DNA of 64,000 nt from Pseudomonas cannabina (GTDB taxonomy: Bacteria; Pseudomonadota; Gammaproteobacteria; Pseudomonadales; Pseudomonadaceae), in the NCBI RefSeq assembly GCF_900100365.1, contig NZ_FNKU01000001.1, positions 5,386,001 to 5,450,000 on the forward strand. Direction: 5' to 3'. Positions within the stretch are counted from its first letter, which is position 1. Every line of letters starts with the position of its first letter. The notes below the pieces were generated by a model. It did no database searches, was not told where the DNA came from, and saw only the letters and a program-made list of their open reading frames with translations. Shown here in pieces: positions 1 through 8,482 of this stretch. Position numbers and translations under genes: made by a program.

Positions 1-2
1 TA

Positions 3-119
3 TTCAGGATCACCCGCATCGAGAAAGTATTGATTAGCCTGCCACTGCTGTACGGGCTATTGCGGCGTGTGCGGCACCTTTTACGACGGCTGTTCCGACG
101 GGCGTCGATCACCGCCTGA
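3..119 (+). CDS. C-terminal tail of an upstream gene (partial)
   Basis: An open frame enters from the window edge and stops at TGA 117-119, giving 38 residues. It is rich in Arg and Leu and ends in a basic amphipathic stretch (LLRRVRHLLRRLFRRAS). The tail resembles in layout the hydrophobic/basic C terminus of the WavE-like protein that follows. It is therefore plausibly a neighbouring polysaccharide gene in the same operon, but too little is present to name it. Confidence 0.45.
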   Translation, partial: FRITRIEKVLISLPLLYGLLRRVRHLLRRLFRRASITA

Positions 120-195
120 CTGCTCTTTACGGCAGCACCGAACAGGCCGCGACGTTCTGTGGCAGTTGTTCTTTCCGATTACAAGGTTGAAAAGC

Positions 196-1239
196 ATGCA
201 TCATCTTTCGGCTGTTGATTCCAGAAAAATCAGCGTAGTTATTCAAGGCCCGCTCTACCGCAACCTGAGCCCCGAACGGAATATCTTCGCCTGCATCGCA
301 TCGATCAGAGCGCACCTGCCGCAGGCGGAAATCATCGTGTCGACCTGGCGCAGTGAAGACATTTCGGCCATCGAGGTCGATCAGATTGTCGTGTCAGATG
401 ACCCTGGTTCTTTCATCGATGATGCCGACAACCAGATCAACACCAACCGCATGCTGCGATCAACGTTGTGCGGGATTCAGGCTGCGACAAGGCCCTACGT
501 CATGAAGATGCGCGCCGATCACAACCTGACCAGCGCAGCCCTCGCCGTTGCGGGGCAGTACGACGAGACCGAGTCAGCCGAGCTGCGCCTTTTCGATACG
601 CCCATCACTGCTACAACGCTCTACATCCGTGACCCGGCGCGCTTCCCTCTACTGTTCCACATCTCCGATCTGGTTCAGTTCGGCAGCCGCGACGCCATGC
701 TTTTCATGTGGGAACAGCCGCTGTTCGAAAGGGCAGACCTCTTCAACCCGAAACCTTCACGCAACCCCTTCGGAAACTTCGTCGGCTACACGTCTGCACG
801 TATGGTCAGCGAACAGGCGATCATGCTCGGCGCCATGCGCAGGCGTGGCATAGACGCCAAACTGACGAGACCGTGCCAGGTGGGGCTAAGCAATCTGAAA
901 TTGTGGGACGAAGTTCTGAGGTGCAACTTCAGGGTACTGGACCATGGCGTCGCCGGTGTCGATTTCCCCGAACGTTTCGTGGCAAATAATTACGTGCTGA
1001 AAACGCTCTACAGCGCCGCAGATATAGAGCAACTGCGGCATCTCGGAACCGAAGCCTACACGGTCAGGATCATGCGCATCTGGCTCAATCAGTACGTGCT
1101 GAACTGCCTGCGACCTGGCTGGTGGGTATCCTCCATCACCATCGCGCTATTCACGATCTCGCCAACACTGGCCAAGGCCGTGCGCTCGTACTGGCGCAAG
1201 TCGAGGAAGCTGGTGCATGCGGAGGCGTATCGGGTTTAG
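196..1239 (+). CDS. WavE-family lipopolysaccharide synthesis protein
   Basis: This 347-residue protein looks like a WavE-type (LPS core/O-chain synthesis) putative glycosyltransferase. The N terminus carries the family-typical beta-strand and loop SVVIQGPLYRN (residues 13-23), and a KxRAD-type motif (MKMRAD, 103-108) matches the position where the family has K-x-R-x-D. The C terminus has one hydrophobic stretch and ends basic, suggesting association with the inner face of the membrane. The frame is open further upstream (from 67), but the ATG at 196 puts the conserved first strand close to the N terminus. It follows the truncated gene at 3-119 by 76 bp on the same strand, so both are probably part of a surface-polysaccharide operon. 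The acceptor sugar cannot be told from sequence. Confidence 0.75.
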   Translation: MHHLSAVDSRKISVVIQGPLYRNLSPERNIFACIASIRAHLPQAEIIVSTWRSEDISAIEVDQIVVSDDPGSFIDDADNQINTNRMLRSTLCGIQAATRPYVMKMRADHNLTSAALAVAGQYDETESAELRLFDTPITATTLYIRDPARFPLLFHISDLVQFGSRDAMLFMWEQPLFERADLFNPKPSRNPFGNFVGYTSARMVSEQAIMLGAMRRRGIDAKLTRPCQVGLSNLKLWDEVLRCNFRVLDHGVAGVDFPERFVANNYVLKTLYSAADIEQLRHLGTEAYTVRIMRIWLNQYVLNCLRPGWWVSSITIALFTISPTLAKAVRSYWRKSRKLVHAEAYRV

Positions 1240-1556
1240 AAACCATGATATTTGCGCAGGTGTGTGTGCCACAAAGTAATCATGTGCAGAGAATCGTACG
1301 CGGGGTCATCGTACATTTGCCTTGATGGGGCAGCTCGGGTTCATGGCGTACAGCTCACGGAGCAACATATACCGATCGGTCCCGAGCCCCGGCAGACCCC
1401 ATGGACCCAATCACATCGAGCCTTTTCTCGTCGTCCTTGGTTTTCAAAACCAGGGACTACAGTCGCCCGAGTTTGGTGGCCAACTTCTTTCGTTATTTCG
1501 GCGACTTCGCGTGCTTCCAGGAAAAGATCAAGCAGCATCGGGTAGTGAACGTCAGG
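1240..1556. other. Gene-free gap with a near-perfect palindrome
   Basis: No convincing gene lies here. The 317 bp separate the convergent ends of the WavE-like gene and the IclR regulator. A 25-bp near-perfect inverted repeat lies at 1433-1457: the arms GTCCTTGGTTTT and AAAACCAGGGAC have one mismatch and a one-base centre. It could act in transcription termination between the convergent genes or as a protein-binding dyad; no T-tract follows it. Confidence 0.4.
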
Positions 1557-2312
1557 TCAGGCGATGCTGCGCATCGCGTCGGTCAGATCTCTCTGGCATT
1601 TGATCAACGCCGCCTTGATGGTGTCGATGGCTTTTTCTATTCGCCAAACGGGTCCGACTACGTCAATCGCGTACTGACCTTGTGGCGTCTGCAGGCCGAC
1701 TGCGATTGCGCCAACACCTGGTGTGTGCTCATCGAAGTCCGTTGCAAATCCGCTCTGCCGAATCTCTTCGAGCTGCCCAAATAACTGTTCGAGGGTTGGT
1801 GTCTGGGCAGTCAGCTGCTTGACCTTGGAGCCCAGAATATTTCTCACTGCCTTATCACTCATGGCAGACAACAGGATTTTGCCACCCGCTGTTGCGTAGA
1901 TACTCAGGAAGTTACCCGCTACTGGCGCGACACGTAGCGCACTGGGTGAGACCACCGTGTGCAGAATCAACAATTCGGCTCCGCTGGCACCTATCAGAAC
2001 CGCTGTTTCGCCTGTTGCCCGCGACAACTCTTCAAGGTACGGCCGCGCCTTCTGTGTGATGTCGACATGGCTGTGCGAGGCCAGACGCATCAATGCCGGA
2101 CCCAGACAAACCCCACCTGGACCATTTACTTCCAGAAGTTCCTCTTGAGCCAACGCATCCACCATCCGCTGAACGGTGGAGCGTGGCAGTCCACTTTTTT
2201 TAGCGATGGCTCCGAGGCTTAAACCCTTGGGTTCGTCTTCCAGAGTCCGCAGGATTGCTGCCGCCCGCGCGATGACGCCGACACTGCCCCGATCAGATTC
2301 CGTAACCGTCAT
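1557..2312 (-). CDS. IclR-family transcriptional regulator
   Basis: The protein has 251 residues with the IclR two-domain plan. A winged helix-turn-helix lies near residues 12-75 (GLSLGAIAKKSGLPRSTVQRM as the core), followed by the effector-binding GAF-like domain (ARPYLEELSRATGETA onward). The frame is open to 2507, but the ATG at 2312 is preceded by GGAGC at good spacing and removes a non-family extension that would overlap the divergent gene. It is transcribed away from the efflux operon at 2395-6358. IclR members such as TtgV control solvent and drug efflux pumps in Pseudomonas, so local control of that operon is the natural inference. Confidence 0.9.
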   Translation of the reverse strand: MTVTESDRGSVGVIARAAAILRTLEDEPKGLSLGAIAKKSGLPRSTVQRMVDALAQEELLEVNGPGGVCLGPALMRLASHSHVDITQKARPYLEELSRATGETAVLIGASGAELLILHTVVSPSALRVAPVAGNFLSIYATAGGKILLSAMSDKAVRNILGSKVKQLTAQTPTLEQLFGQLEEIRQSGFATDFDEHTPGVGAIAVGLQTPQGQYAIDVVGPVWRIEKAIDTIKAALIKCQRDLTDAMRSIA

Positions 2313-2394
2313 GGTCTTGCTCCAAGTATCATTGGTTGGTATAGTGTATCGAATAAATGATTTGTCATCGTCTCCCCGCAACAGGAATTTTCTT
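2313..2394. promoter_or_regulatory. Divergent promoter region iclR / efflux operon
   Basis: These 82 bp separate the starts of the IclR gene and the MFS gene and are AT-richer than their flanks. They must hold both promoters and probably the IclR operator. Short symmetric elements are visible (ATGA-TTTG-TCAT near 2357-2368), but none is long enough to call as the operator. The MFS ribosome site CAGGAA is at 2382-2387. Confidence 0.5.
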
Positions 2395-3921
2395 TTGTCA
2401 GCACCTATTAAGCCCCCTGTTCCGGCACCATTCGGTTGGCGACTGGCTATCGGCTTGGTGGGCGTATTGCTCGCTGCTCTCACCGCCGGTATCAACGACC
2501 GGGTCACCGAAACGGTTCTGGCAGATATTCTAGGTGTTTTTGGTTTGAGTCACGACCACGGTACCTGGATTGGCACCGCCTATGCTGCGGCGGAAGTGAG
2601 CGCCATGCTGCTATCGCCATGGCTGGCCATGACGTTCTCAATTCGCCGCTATGCCATTGTGATGACGTGCTCTTTTACCCTGTTCGGCATCCTCACACCT
2701 TTCGCACCCAACTATGAAAGCCTGGTCATGCTGCGCGTGTTGCAGGGGCTGGCAGGGGGCGCGTTGCCACCGCTGTTGATGACCGCCGCCCTGCGCTTCT
2801 TGCCATGGCACATCAAATTGTATGGACTTTCTGCATATGCCCTGACGGCAACGTTCGGCCCTAACCTTGCTACACCGCTAGCCGCGCTGTGGACGGATGG
2901 CGGCGATTGGAGAATGGTGTTCTGGCAGGTCGTGCCTACAAGTTTGATAGGTGCTGGCTTAATTGCCTATGGCCTGCCTCAGGATCCGATTCGGCTGGAA
3001 CGCTTCAAGCAGGCCGACTGGCGTGGCGCATTGCTAGGCGTGTCTGGCATTTCCATGCTGATAGTGGCCCTTACTCAGGGAGAGCGACTCGATTGGCTGA
3101 ACTCGCCGCTGATTGCATTCATGCTCCTGGGCGCTGCAACGACATTGCCTCTGTTTCTGCTTAACGAATGGTTCCACCCCCTGCCGTTGTTTAAGTTACA
3201 GCTGCTGGAGCGTCGCAATTTCGCCTTCGGTATCGTGACTCTTTGCCTGTTCCTGATGCTGACGATGGCTGGCGGTTCCATTCCTTCGGCGTACCTGACA
3301 GAGATTCAGGGATATCGTTATCTGCAGACTATGCCAACGGCCCTGATGATTGCTCTCCCGCAATTGCTACTGACGCCCTTGGTGGCCTTCGTGGTCAATC
3401 GCAATTGGGTGGACTCCCGGTATGTCATCGGTGCGGGACTCGTCTTGATGGCTATCGCCTGCATCGGTGGTTCACTTTTGACCAGTGAGTGGGTTCGCGA
3501 AGACTTTTATGCGCTGCAGATCATCCATGCATTTGCACAGCCCATGATCGTGGTGCCGTTGTTGATGAACGCCACAGGCGTGATCCAGCCCATGGAAGGC
3601 CCATTTGCGTCCTCCATGGTCAACACCCTGCGAGGCCTGTTTTCAGTCGTCGGTGCTTCTGCACTGGAAAACCTGATCACTCATCGGGAGCACCTGCACT
3701 CCAACACGCTGCTGGATGGTCTGTACGCGAGCCATAAGCTATTTGATCCGCTCCAGACTTCAAATCTCGCAGCCATCGCTGAGCGTGTTCAGCGGCAAGC
3801 ATACGTGCTGAGCTTCAGCGACGCCTATCTCGCGTTGCTGGTGGTTGTCGCCGTCTTGCTTATCGTCTTGCTGACCCTGCCCCGACGCGCCTATCCACCG
3901 CAACCTCCGGTATCGCAATGA
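2395..3921 (+). CDS. MFS drug efflux transporter, EmrB/QacA (DHA2) type
   Basis: This 508-residue hydrophobic protein has the size and segment pattern of 14-TM DHA2 pumps. The N-terminal half carries WIGTAYAAAEV and MLRVLQGLAGGALPPLL, corresponding to the DHA2 loop and motif C-like region. The frame is open upstream to 2176 inside the opposite IclR gene; a TTG at 2395 with a well-placed AGGAA gives the usual family length and a free intergenic promoter, so that start is preferred. It overlaps the next gene by ATGA. With the membrane-fusion and outer-membrane proteins that follow, it would form an EmrAB-TolC-like tripartite pump driven by the proton gradient. Substrates are unknown. Confidence 0.88.
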   Translation: MSAPIKPPVPAPFGWRLAIGLVGVLLAALTAGINDRVTETVLADILGVFGLSHDHGTWIGTAYAAAEVSAMLLSPWLAMTFSIRRYAIVMTCSFTLFGILTPFAPNYESLVMLRVLQGLAGGALPPLLMTAALRFLPWHIKLYGLSAYALTATFGPNLATPLAALWTDGGDWRMVFWQVVPTSLIGAGLIAYGLPQDPIRLERFKQADWRGALLGVSGISMLIVALTQGERLDWLNSPLIAFMLLGAATTLPLFLLNEWFHPLPLFKLQLLERRNFAFGIVTLCLFLMLTMAGGSIPSAYLTEIQGYRYLQTMPTALMIALPQLLLTPLVAFVVNRNWVDSRYVIGAGLVLMAIACIGGSLLTSEWVREDFYALQIIHAFAQPMIVVPLLMNATGVIQPMEGPFASSMVNTLRGLFSVVGASALENLITHREHLHSNTLLDGLYASHKLFDPLQTSNLAAIAERVQRQAYVLSFSDAYLALLVVVAVLLIVLLTLPRRAYPPQPPVSQ

Positions 3922-4952
3922 AACAACACAGAACCGCCATCAGCCTGGTCTGCTCCGCTGTCGTCCTATGCGCCGTGTATAGCGCTTATCACGTTCTTTC
4001 CACCGATGCTGTACAGAGCACCGACGATGCCTACGTCAGAGCAGACTCGGTGCTGATTTCTGCACGTCTTCCGGGACAGGTTACGAAGGTACTGGTGGAT
4101 GACAACCAGGCGGTCAAAGCCGGCCAGATACTTGCCGAACTCGATGATCGTGATTTTCTGGTCGCTCGAGCATCGGCGGCAGCGACCGTATCGGCTGCCA
4201 AGGCACAATTATTAAACCTGCAGGCGAGTATCGAGCGTCAGGCAGCAGTTATTGATCAAGCTGCGGCCACTACCCGTGCAACCGCAGCATCGCTGAAATT
4301 CGCTCAGGTCAACCAGCAGCGCTATCTGAACCTTTCGAATGCTGGGGCGGGAACGCAGCAAGAACGTCAGAGAGCTGAATCGGAACTGCAAAGCTGGCAA
4401 GCGTCGCGCGACCGCGATGAGGCGTCCCGGGTTGCCGCAACCAAAACCCTCGATGTGCTAAAGGCCCAGCTCGAAGCCGCGAAGGCCGAACTTGCCAAGG
4501 ATCAGGCCGCGTTGAGTCAGGCTGAGCTGAACGTTTCCTACACCAGAATTACCGCTCCACAGGACGGCATGGTAGGCCTGCGCTCGGTTCGCGTCGGCGC
4601 CTATGTTTCACAAGGGCAGCCCCTGATGGCTGTTGTGCCGCTACACGAAGCCTTTGTAGTGGCCAATTTTCGAGAAACTCAGCTGGCACGTATGGTCATG
4701 AATCAGGCAGTCGAATTGCACGTCGACAGTATTCCGGATCACAGCTTTCGAGGGCATATCGAAAGTGTCGCGCCGGCGACCGGCGTGTCCTTTTCGGAGA
4801 TCGCACCGGATAACGCGACTGGCAACTTCACGAAAGTCGTTCAGCGAATTCCAGTGAAAATTATGTTTGAGCCGAATCAGGCTGATCTTGATCGGTTGCG
4901 TATCGGTATGTCGGTCGTCGCCAGTGTCGACACTACCAAGGGGCAGAGATGA
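3918..4952 (+). CDS. HlyD/EmrA-family membrane fusion protein
   Basis: The 344-residue periplasmic adaptor has one N-terminal membrane anchor (about residues 8-27). A biotinyl-lipoyl-like barrel follows (STDDAYVRADSVLISARLPG, about 36-60, then GQILAELDDRDF), then an alanine/glutamine-rich coiled-coil hairpin (about 75-200) and the C-terminal beta-barrel (YTRITAPQDGMVG...). This is the EmrA order of domains. The start overlaps the MFS stop (ATGA), showing translational coupling, and the end overlaps the outer-membrane gene by the same kind of ATGA junction. It bridges the inner-membrane pump to the outer-membrane channel. Confidence 0.93.
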   Translation: MKQHRTAISLVCSAVVLCAVYSAYHVLSTDAVQSTDDAYVRADSVLISARLPGQVTKVLVDDNQAVKAGQILAELDDRDFLVARASAAATVSAAKAQLLNLQASIERQAAVIDQAAATTRATAASLKFAQVNQQRYLNLSNAGAGTQQERQRAESELQSWQASRDRDEASRVAATKTLDVLKAQLEAAKAELAKDQAALSQAELNVSYTRITAPQDGMVGLRSVRVGAYVSQGQPLMAVVPLHEAFVVANFRETQLARMVMNQAVELHVDSIPDHSFRGHIESVAPATGVSFSEIAPDNATGNFTKVVQRIPVKIMFEPNQADLDRLRIGMSVVASVDTTKGQR

Positions 4953-6358
4953 AGCGCACTTTGCTGTTCATGGCGTTGGCGTGTCTGGGGGCATGCTCGG
5001 TCGGCCCGGACTTTCATGCCCCGCGTTCTGAGCTTCCAGAGACCTGGCAAGCTAACATCCAGCCGGGCTCAACCCTCACCGGGAAAGCTGATAGCCAGTG
5101 GTGGCAGCAACTAGGGGATTCTCAGCTCACCACTTTGGTCGAACGTGCGGCGAAAGCCAACTTTGACGTGCGTATGGCCAGCAATCGCCTGGAACAGAGC
5201 AGGCTGATGCGCCAGGTAACCGGCAGTGAGCAGCTCCCGGGCGTCAGTGCCAACGGCGCGTACGAGCGGGCGCGGAACAGCTCTGTGGGTAATCTTGACG
5301 AGTCTGGCCTGGAAGGCCAGGCGTCTTTCGAACTTTGGAGCGGCGCTATCGACGCCAGCTGGGAGCTCGACCTCTGGGGGCATGTGCGCCGCAATATCGA
5401 GGCGGCTGATGCCGACGTCGCGTTGACTCAAGCGCAGCGTGACGGCGTCCTGCTGAGCATTGTTGCTGAAACCGCCAGCAACTATATACGCCTCAGGGGT
5501 GTTCAAGCCCGTCTTGGGGTCGCCCGGCAAAACCTGGAGATCGCCCGGCAAAGTTACCAACTGACCAAGACTCGCTTTGACAATGGTGTAACTACCAATC
5601 TGGACACTGCCAACTCGGCGGCCCAAGTGGCGACCATTGAAGCCCAGCTTCCTGTGCTTGGCGCTCAGCAAGACCGCTTGATCAACGTCTTGAGCTTGTT
5701 AATGGGCGAGGCGCCGCGGGCGCTGCGTGCCGACTTGATTGAGCCGAAGGCCATCCCGAATCCGGCACCGGATGTGCCGGTCGGCCTGCCATCCGAGCTT
5801 GCTCAGCGTCGCCCCGACATTCAACAAAGCGAGGCGGCTTTGCACCGCGCAACGGCAGCTATTGGCGTGGCACAGGCCGACTTCTACCCCCGCATCAGCT
5901 TAGGCGCCAGTATCGGTTCCCAGGCCTTGAACGGTTCCAGCTTCGGGGACTGGGGATCTCGGATGTGGTCCTACGGACCAAGTTTGTACCTTCCCGTTTT
6001 TCAGGGTGGCCGCCTTACCGGCACTTTGGAGTTGCGAAAGCGTCAGGAGCAGGAAGCCGCAATCGACTATCAGCGCGTGGTGCTTAACGCATGGCATGAA
6101 GTCGACAATGCCATGACTGATTACTCGGCCGAACAGCAACATCACATAGCCTTGGCCGAAGCTGTGCGTCAGAACATGATAGCGCTGAGTACGGCGCGCG
6201 ACCGCTACAGCCAAGGCGCAGCAGATTTCATTAACGTGCTGGGTGTACAGCGCGCGCTATTGGCCACTCAAAGCGAGCTGGTCGACAGCGCTACGCAGGC
6301 GGCACTTGACCGGGTGCAGCTGTATCGAGTTCTCGGTGGCAGTTGGCCCAAGGAGTGA
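4949..6358 (+). CDS. NodT-family outer-membrane efflux lipoprotein
   Basis: The 469-residue protein begins with a lipoprotein signal (LGAC, lipid-accepting Cys16) followed by SVGPDFHAP, the classical start of OprM/NodT channels. Two outer-membrane-efflux repeats are seen, including PSELAQRRPDIQQSEAAL and the C-terminal SQGAADFINVL segment. It is the third gene of the IclR-flanked operon and supplies the outer-membrane exit duct, so the operon encodes a complete tripartite pump. Codon use and coupling match the two preceding genes. Confidence 0.93.
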   Translation: MKRTLLFMALACLGACSVGPDFHAPRSELPETWQANIQPGSTLTGKADSQWWQQLGDSQLTTLVERAAKANFDVRMASNRLEQSRLMRQVTGSEQLPGVSANGAYERARNSSVGNLDESGLEGQASFELWSGAIDASWELDLWGHVRRNIEAADADVALTQAQRDGVLLSIVAETASNYIRLRGVQARLGVARQNLEIARQSYQLTKTRFDNGVTTNLDTANSAAQVATIEAQLPVLGAQQDRLINVLSLLMGEAPRALRADLIEPKAIPNPAPDVPVGLPSELAQRRPDIQQSEAALHRATAAIGVAQADFYPRISLGASIGSQALNGSSFGDWGSRMWSYGPSLYLPVFQGGRLTGTLELRKRQEQEAAIDYQRVVLNAWHEVDNAMTDYSAEQQHHIALAEAVRQNMIALSTARDRYSQGAADFINVLGVQRALLATQSELVDSATQAALDRVQLYRVLGGSWPKE

Positions 6359-6531
6359 CAGCCCAGTGCTCCATCTCTACTCGCCCTATGTGTCTATCTC
6401 AACGGTGCCCAGAAGCAAGGCAAACCGCGTGCTATAGACTTGACGCTATTGAGACCTGCAAGACATTTAGTGCGGTGAATGTCGGTTGTGGTAGCACATG
6501 CCGGTCAGTAGCTGAGTATCGAGACATTAAA

Positions 6532-6552
6532 AAGCCGGCTTGTGGCCGGCTT
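6532..6552. terminator. Bidirectional rho-independent terminator
   Basis: An 8-bp GC-rich stem AAGCCGGC / GCCGGCTT with a five-base loop lies between the convergent efflux operon and S24 repressor gene. Read on the minus strand it is followed by TTTTTAATG, a good U-tract, so it best serves the repressor gene; on the plus strand it is followed by TTCTCG, a weaker tract for the efflux operon. The rest of the 408-bp gap 6359-6766 shows nothing else recognisable. Confidence 0.7.
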
Positions 6553-6766
6553 CTCGTAGGCGGTTCCGGTCTATTTTTGATAAACCGCAATCGCCTTCAA
6601 CAGGTGCGCTCCTGAAGAAGCGCGAATAAATAACAGAGCAAACGGATCATCCGCCCCATTCCAGCCCCCACCGCTCAACAGCGCGCTGGGTGCTTTGGAT
6701 GGGGCACAGGATACTAAACCTCGCCGTCAATGCCCAGCCCGAAGACCTCTCAAATCCTAAACCGGG

Positions 6767-7498
6767 TCACAACAGCAACATCGCATTGCGCCGGCTGTTC
6801 AGTGTCGACCACCAGAATATCCAGCCCAGAATCCGGATTTTCTCCTGATCGATATCTTCGGCGCTGAACACTTCGTCCGGGTACTCGGCGTCGTTGTGGC
6901 TGCGCAGGCGCAGGCCGCCGTTGGGGAGGCGGTAGAGGTAGCGGACGCGCAGGATGCCGCCGTGTTCCAGGGCGTAGATTTCGCCGTCGATGACCTGGGT
7001 CAGTTCACGGTCGACGCCGAGGATCGAGCCGTCCTGGATCTTGTCGGCCATGCTATTGCCGACCATGGCCACGCAGATGCAGTTTTTCGGGTCGATGCCC
7101 ATGGTTTGCAAGACTTGCAGGGGCAGGCGGATTCGTTGTCCGGGCGCTTCGGCCAGGACGGTTTTGCCGACGCCATTAGTGGATTCGACTTCGGTGAAGA
7201 TCTGAATTTCCACGTCTCCGCGCAGGACGTTTCTGGTTTGCTGGATGATCATTCGGGTATCGCCGCCGGTGTTTTCGTTGGCGGGTTCGTTGGGGTGTTT
7301 GGGGCCTTCGCCGGTGCGCAGCCAGCGGGCGTTCACGGTTAATAGTTCAGCCACCTCGTCGATGCGCGCCATGGGCACGCCGCGTTTGAACCAGTTGTTG
7401 ACGTGCTGCGGCGTGATTTTGCGGTTGGCGGCAAAATCAGTCGCGGTGAGGTGGCACTCCCGAAGGAGGATGCGGAGTCGATCGCCTGATGTATTCAT
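6767..7498 (-). CDS. S24-type (CI/PrtR-like) transcriptional repressor
   Basis: The 243-residue protein has an N-terminal helix-turn-helix (about residues 5-60, with ITPQHVNNWFKRGVP) and a C-terminal S24/LexA-like domain (about 95-235). The nucleophile motif is present (VGNSM, Ser149). The position corresponding to the general-base Lys of LexA (TVKRL) appears to be Arg186 (LRVRYL), and no Ala-Gly or Cys-Gly cleavage pair is visible in the linker (about 65-125). Full-length repressors of this type control pyocin or prophage genes through RecA-stimulated self-cleavage; this copy may be non-cleavable. No phage genes are adjacent. Confidence 0.85.
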   Translation of the reverse strand: MNTSGDRLRILLRECHLTATDFAANRKITPQHVNNWFKRGVPMARIDEVAELLTVNARWLRTGEGPKHPNEPANENTGGDTRMIIQQTRNVLRGDVEIQIFTEVESTNGVGKTVLAEAPGQRIRLPLQVLQTMGIDPKNCICVAMVGNSMADKIQDGSILGVDRELTQVIDGEIYALEHGGILRVRYLYRLPNGGLRLRSHNDAEYPDEVFSAEDIDQEKIRILGWIFWWSTLNSRRNAMLLL

Positions 7499-7548
7499 AG
7501 GGCGAATTCTACGGGCGTGGTCCGGGCGTTTAAATGAACAGGGTGTTG

Positions 7549-7558
7549 ACGTCGACGT
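7549..7558. promoter_or_regulatory. Palindrome upstream of the S24 repressor
   Basis: The perfect 10-bp palindrome ACGTCGACGT sits about 50 bp upstream of the repressor start, embedded in TTGACGTCGACGTTA. Autoregulatory operators of CI-like proteins are usually placed like this, but a 10-bp palindrome in GC-rich DNA is weak evidence. The remaining gap 7499-7845 contains no gene that I can support. Confidence 0.25.
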
Positions 7559-7802
7559 TATCCCAAGGGGTGGGCGGCTATCCGGACTACGGACGGAATG
7601 AATTTCGCGTAGGCATATTCCGTAATAGCGATTTTCTGGTTAAACACAGCACTGGGCGTTTAGCTCGGCTATACGGGCATTAACGGACTGTTTACCAAGT
7701 GGTTAAAGGTCGAGCGCATTTTTAAACGGGCGATTGGTAAAAAAATGTTTCGAAGGGGTTTCAGAAGCGGCTTTGCGCGGGGAGCAAGGAGGGGAGCATG
7801 TT

Positions 7803-7830
7803 TCAGGGCGCTTGCGCGCAAGCACCCTGA
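7803..7830 (-). terminator. Long hairpin downstream of ppa
   Basis: Arms of 14 bases (TCAGGGCGCTTGCG and CGCAAGCACCCTGA) pair with one mismatch just after the ppa stop codon. There is no U-tract on either side, so this is a hairpin that may stabilise the 3' end or assist termination, not a textbook intrinsic terminator. Confidence 0.4.
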
Positions 7831-7845
7831 ACACCGGGTTGGTGA

Positions 7846-8373
7846 TCAGCCTTTGAAAGCTTCAACCGATTTCATGATTTCGGCACGGGCGGCGTCAGCG
7901 TTGCCCCAACCTTCGATCTTCACCCATTTGCCTTTTTCGAGATCCTTGTAGTTCTCGAAGAAGTGCTTGATCTGCTCAAGCAGCAGAGGTGGCAGGTCGG
8001 TGTACTCTTTCACGTCGACGTACAGCTGGGACAGCTTGTCGTGGGGCACTGCGATGACTTTGGCATCGCCGCCGCCGTCGTCCGTCATGTGCAGGATGCC
8101 GACCGGGCGCGCGCGGATGACCGAACCCGGGGTAACCGGGTAAGGGGTCACTACCAGCACGTCCAGCGGGTCGCCGTCGTCCGCCAGGGTGTTGGGGATG
8201 AAACCGTAGTTGGCCGGGTAGAACATCGGGGTGGCCATGAAACGGTCAACGAACAGGCAATCGGTGTCTTTATCGATTTCGTACTTGATCGGCGCGTGGT
8301 TGGCCGGGATTTCGATGGCGACGTAGATGTCGTTCGGCAGGTCTTTACCTGCTGGAATCTTGCTGTAGCTCAT
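7846..8373 (-). CDS. ppa: Inorganic pyrophosphatase
   Basis: The 175-residue cytoplasmic enzyme hydrolyses pyrophosphate and pulls biosynthetic reactions forward. The family I signature DGDPLD is at residues 66-71, preceded by the substrate-binding [12 protein letters not shown], and the length equals that of E. coli-type hexameric PPases. It is monocistronic, ending with a hairpin and separated by 109 bp from mtfA upstream. Confidence 0.98.
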   Translation of the reverse strand: MSYSKIPAGKDLPNDIYVAIEIPANHAPIKYEIDKDTDCLFVDRFMATPMFYPANYGFIPNTLADDGDPLDVLVVTPYPVTPGSVIRARPVGILHMTDDGGGDAKVIAVPHDKLSQLYVDVKEYTDLPPLLLEQIKHFFENYKDLEKGKWVKIEGWGNADAARAEIMKSVEAFKG

Positions 8374-8482
8374 GGGTCATTGTCCCCTGGTTAACCAGAC
8401 AGATTGTGGCGCAAACCGCCATAAAGTGGTCCGGATTATAGGCATATTCTGTTTTGGTTGCTACGCATGGCCTCGGCAGCGT

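Noticed and set aside
1401..1784. 127-codon ORF overlapping the end of the IclR gene
   Set aside because: More than half of it is antisense to the IclR regulator, and the rest has no recognisable pattern or ribosome site.
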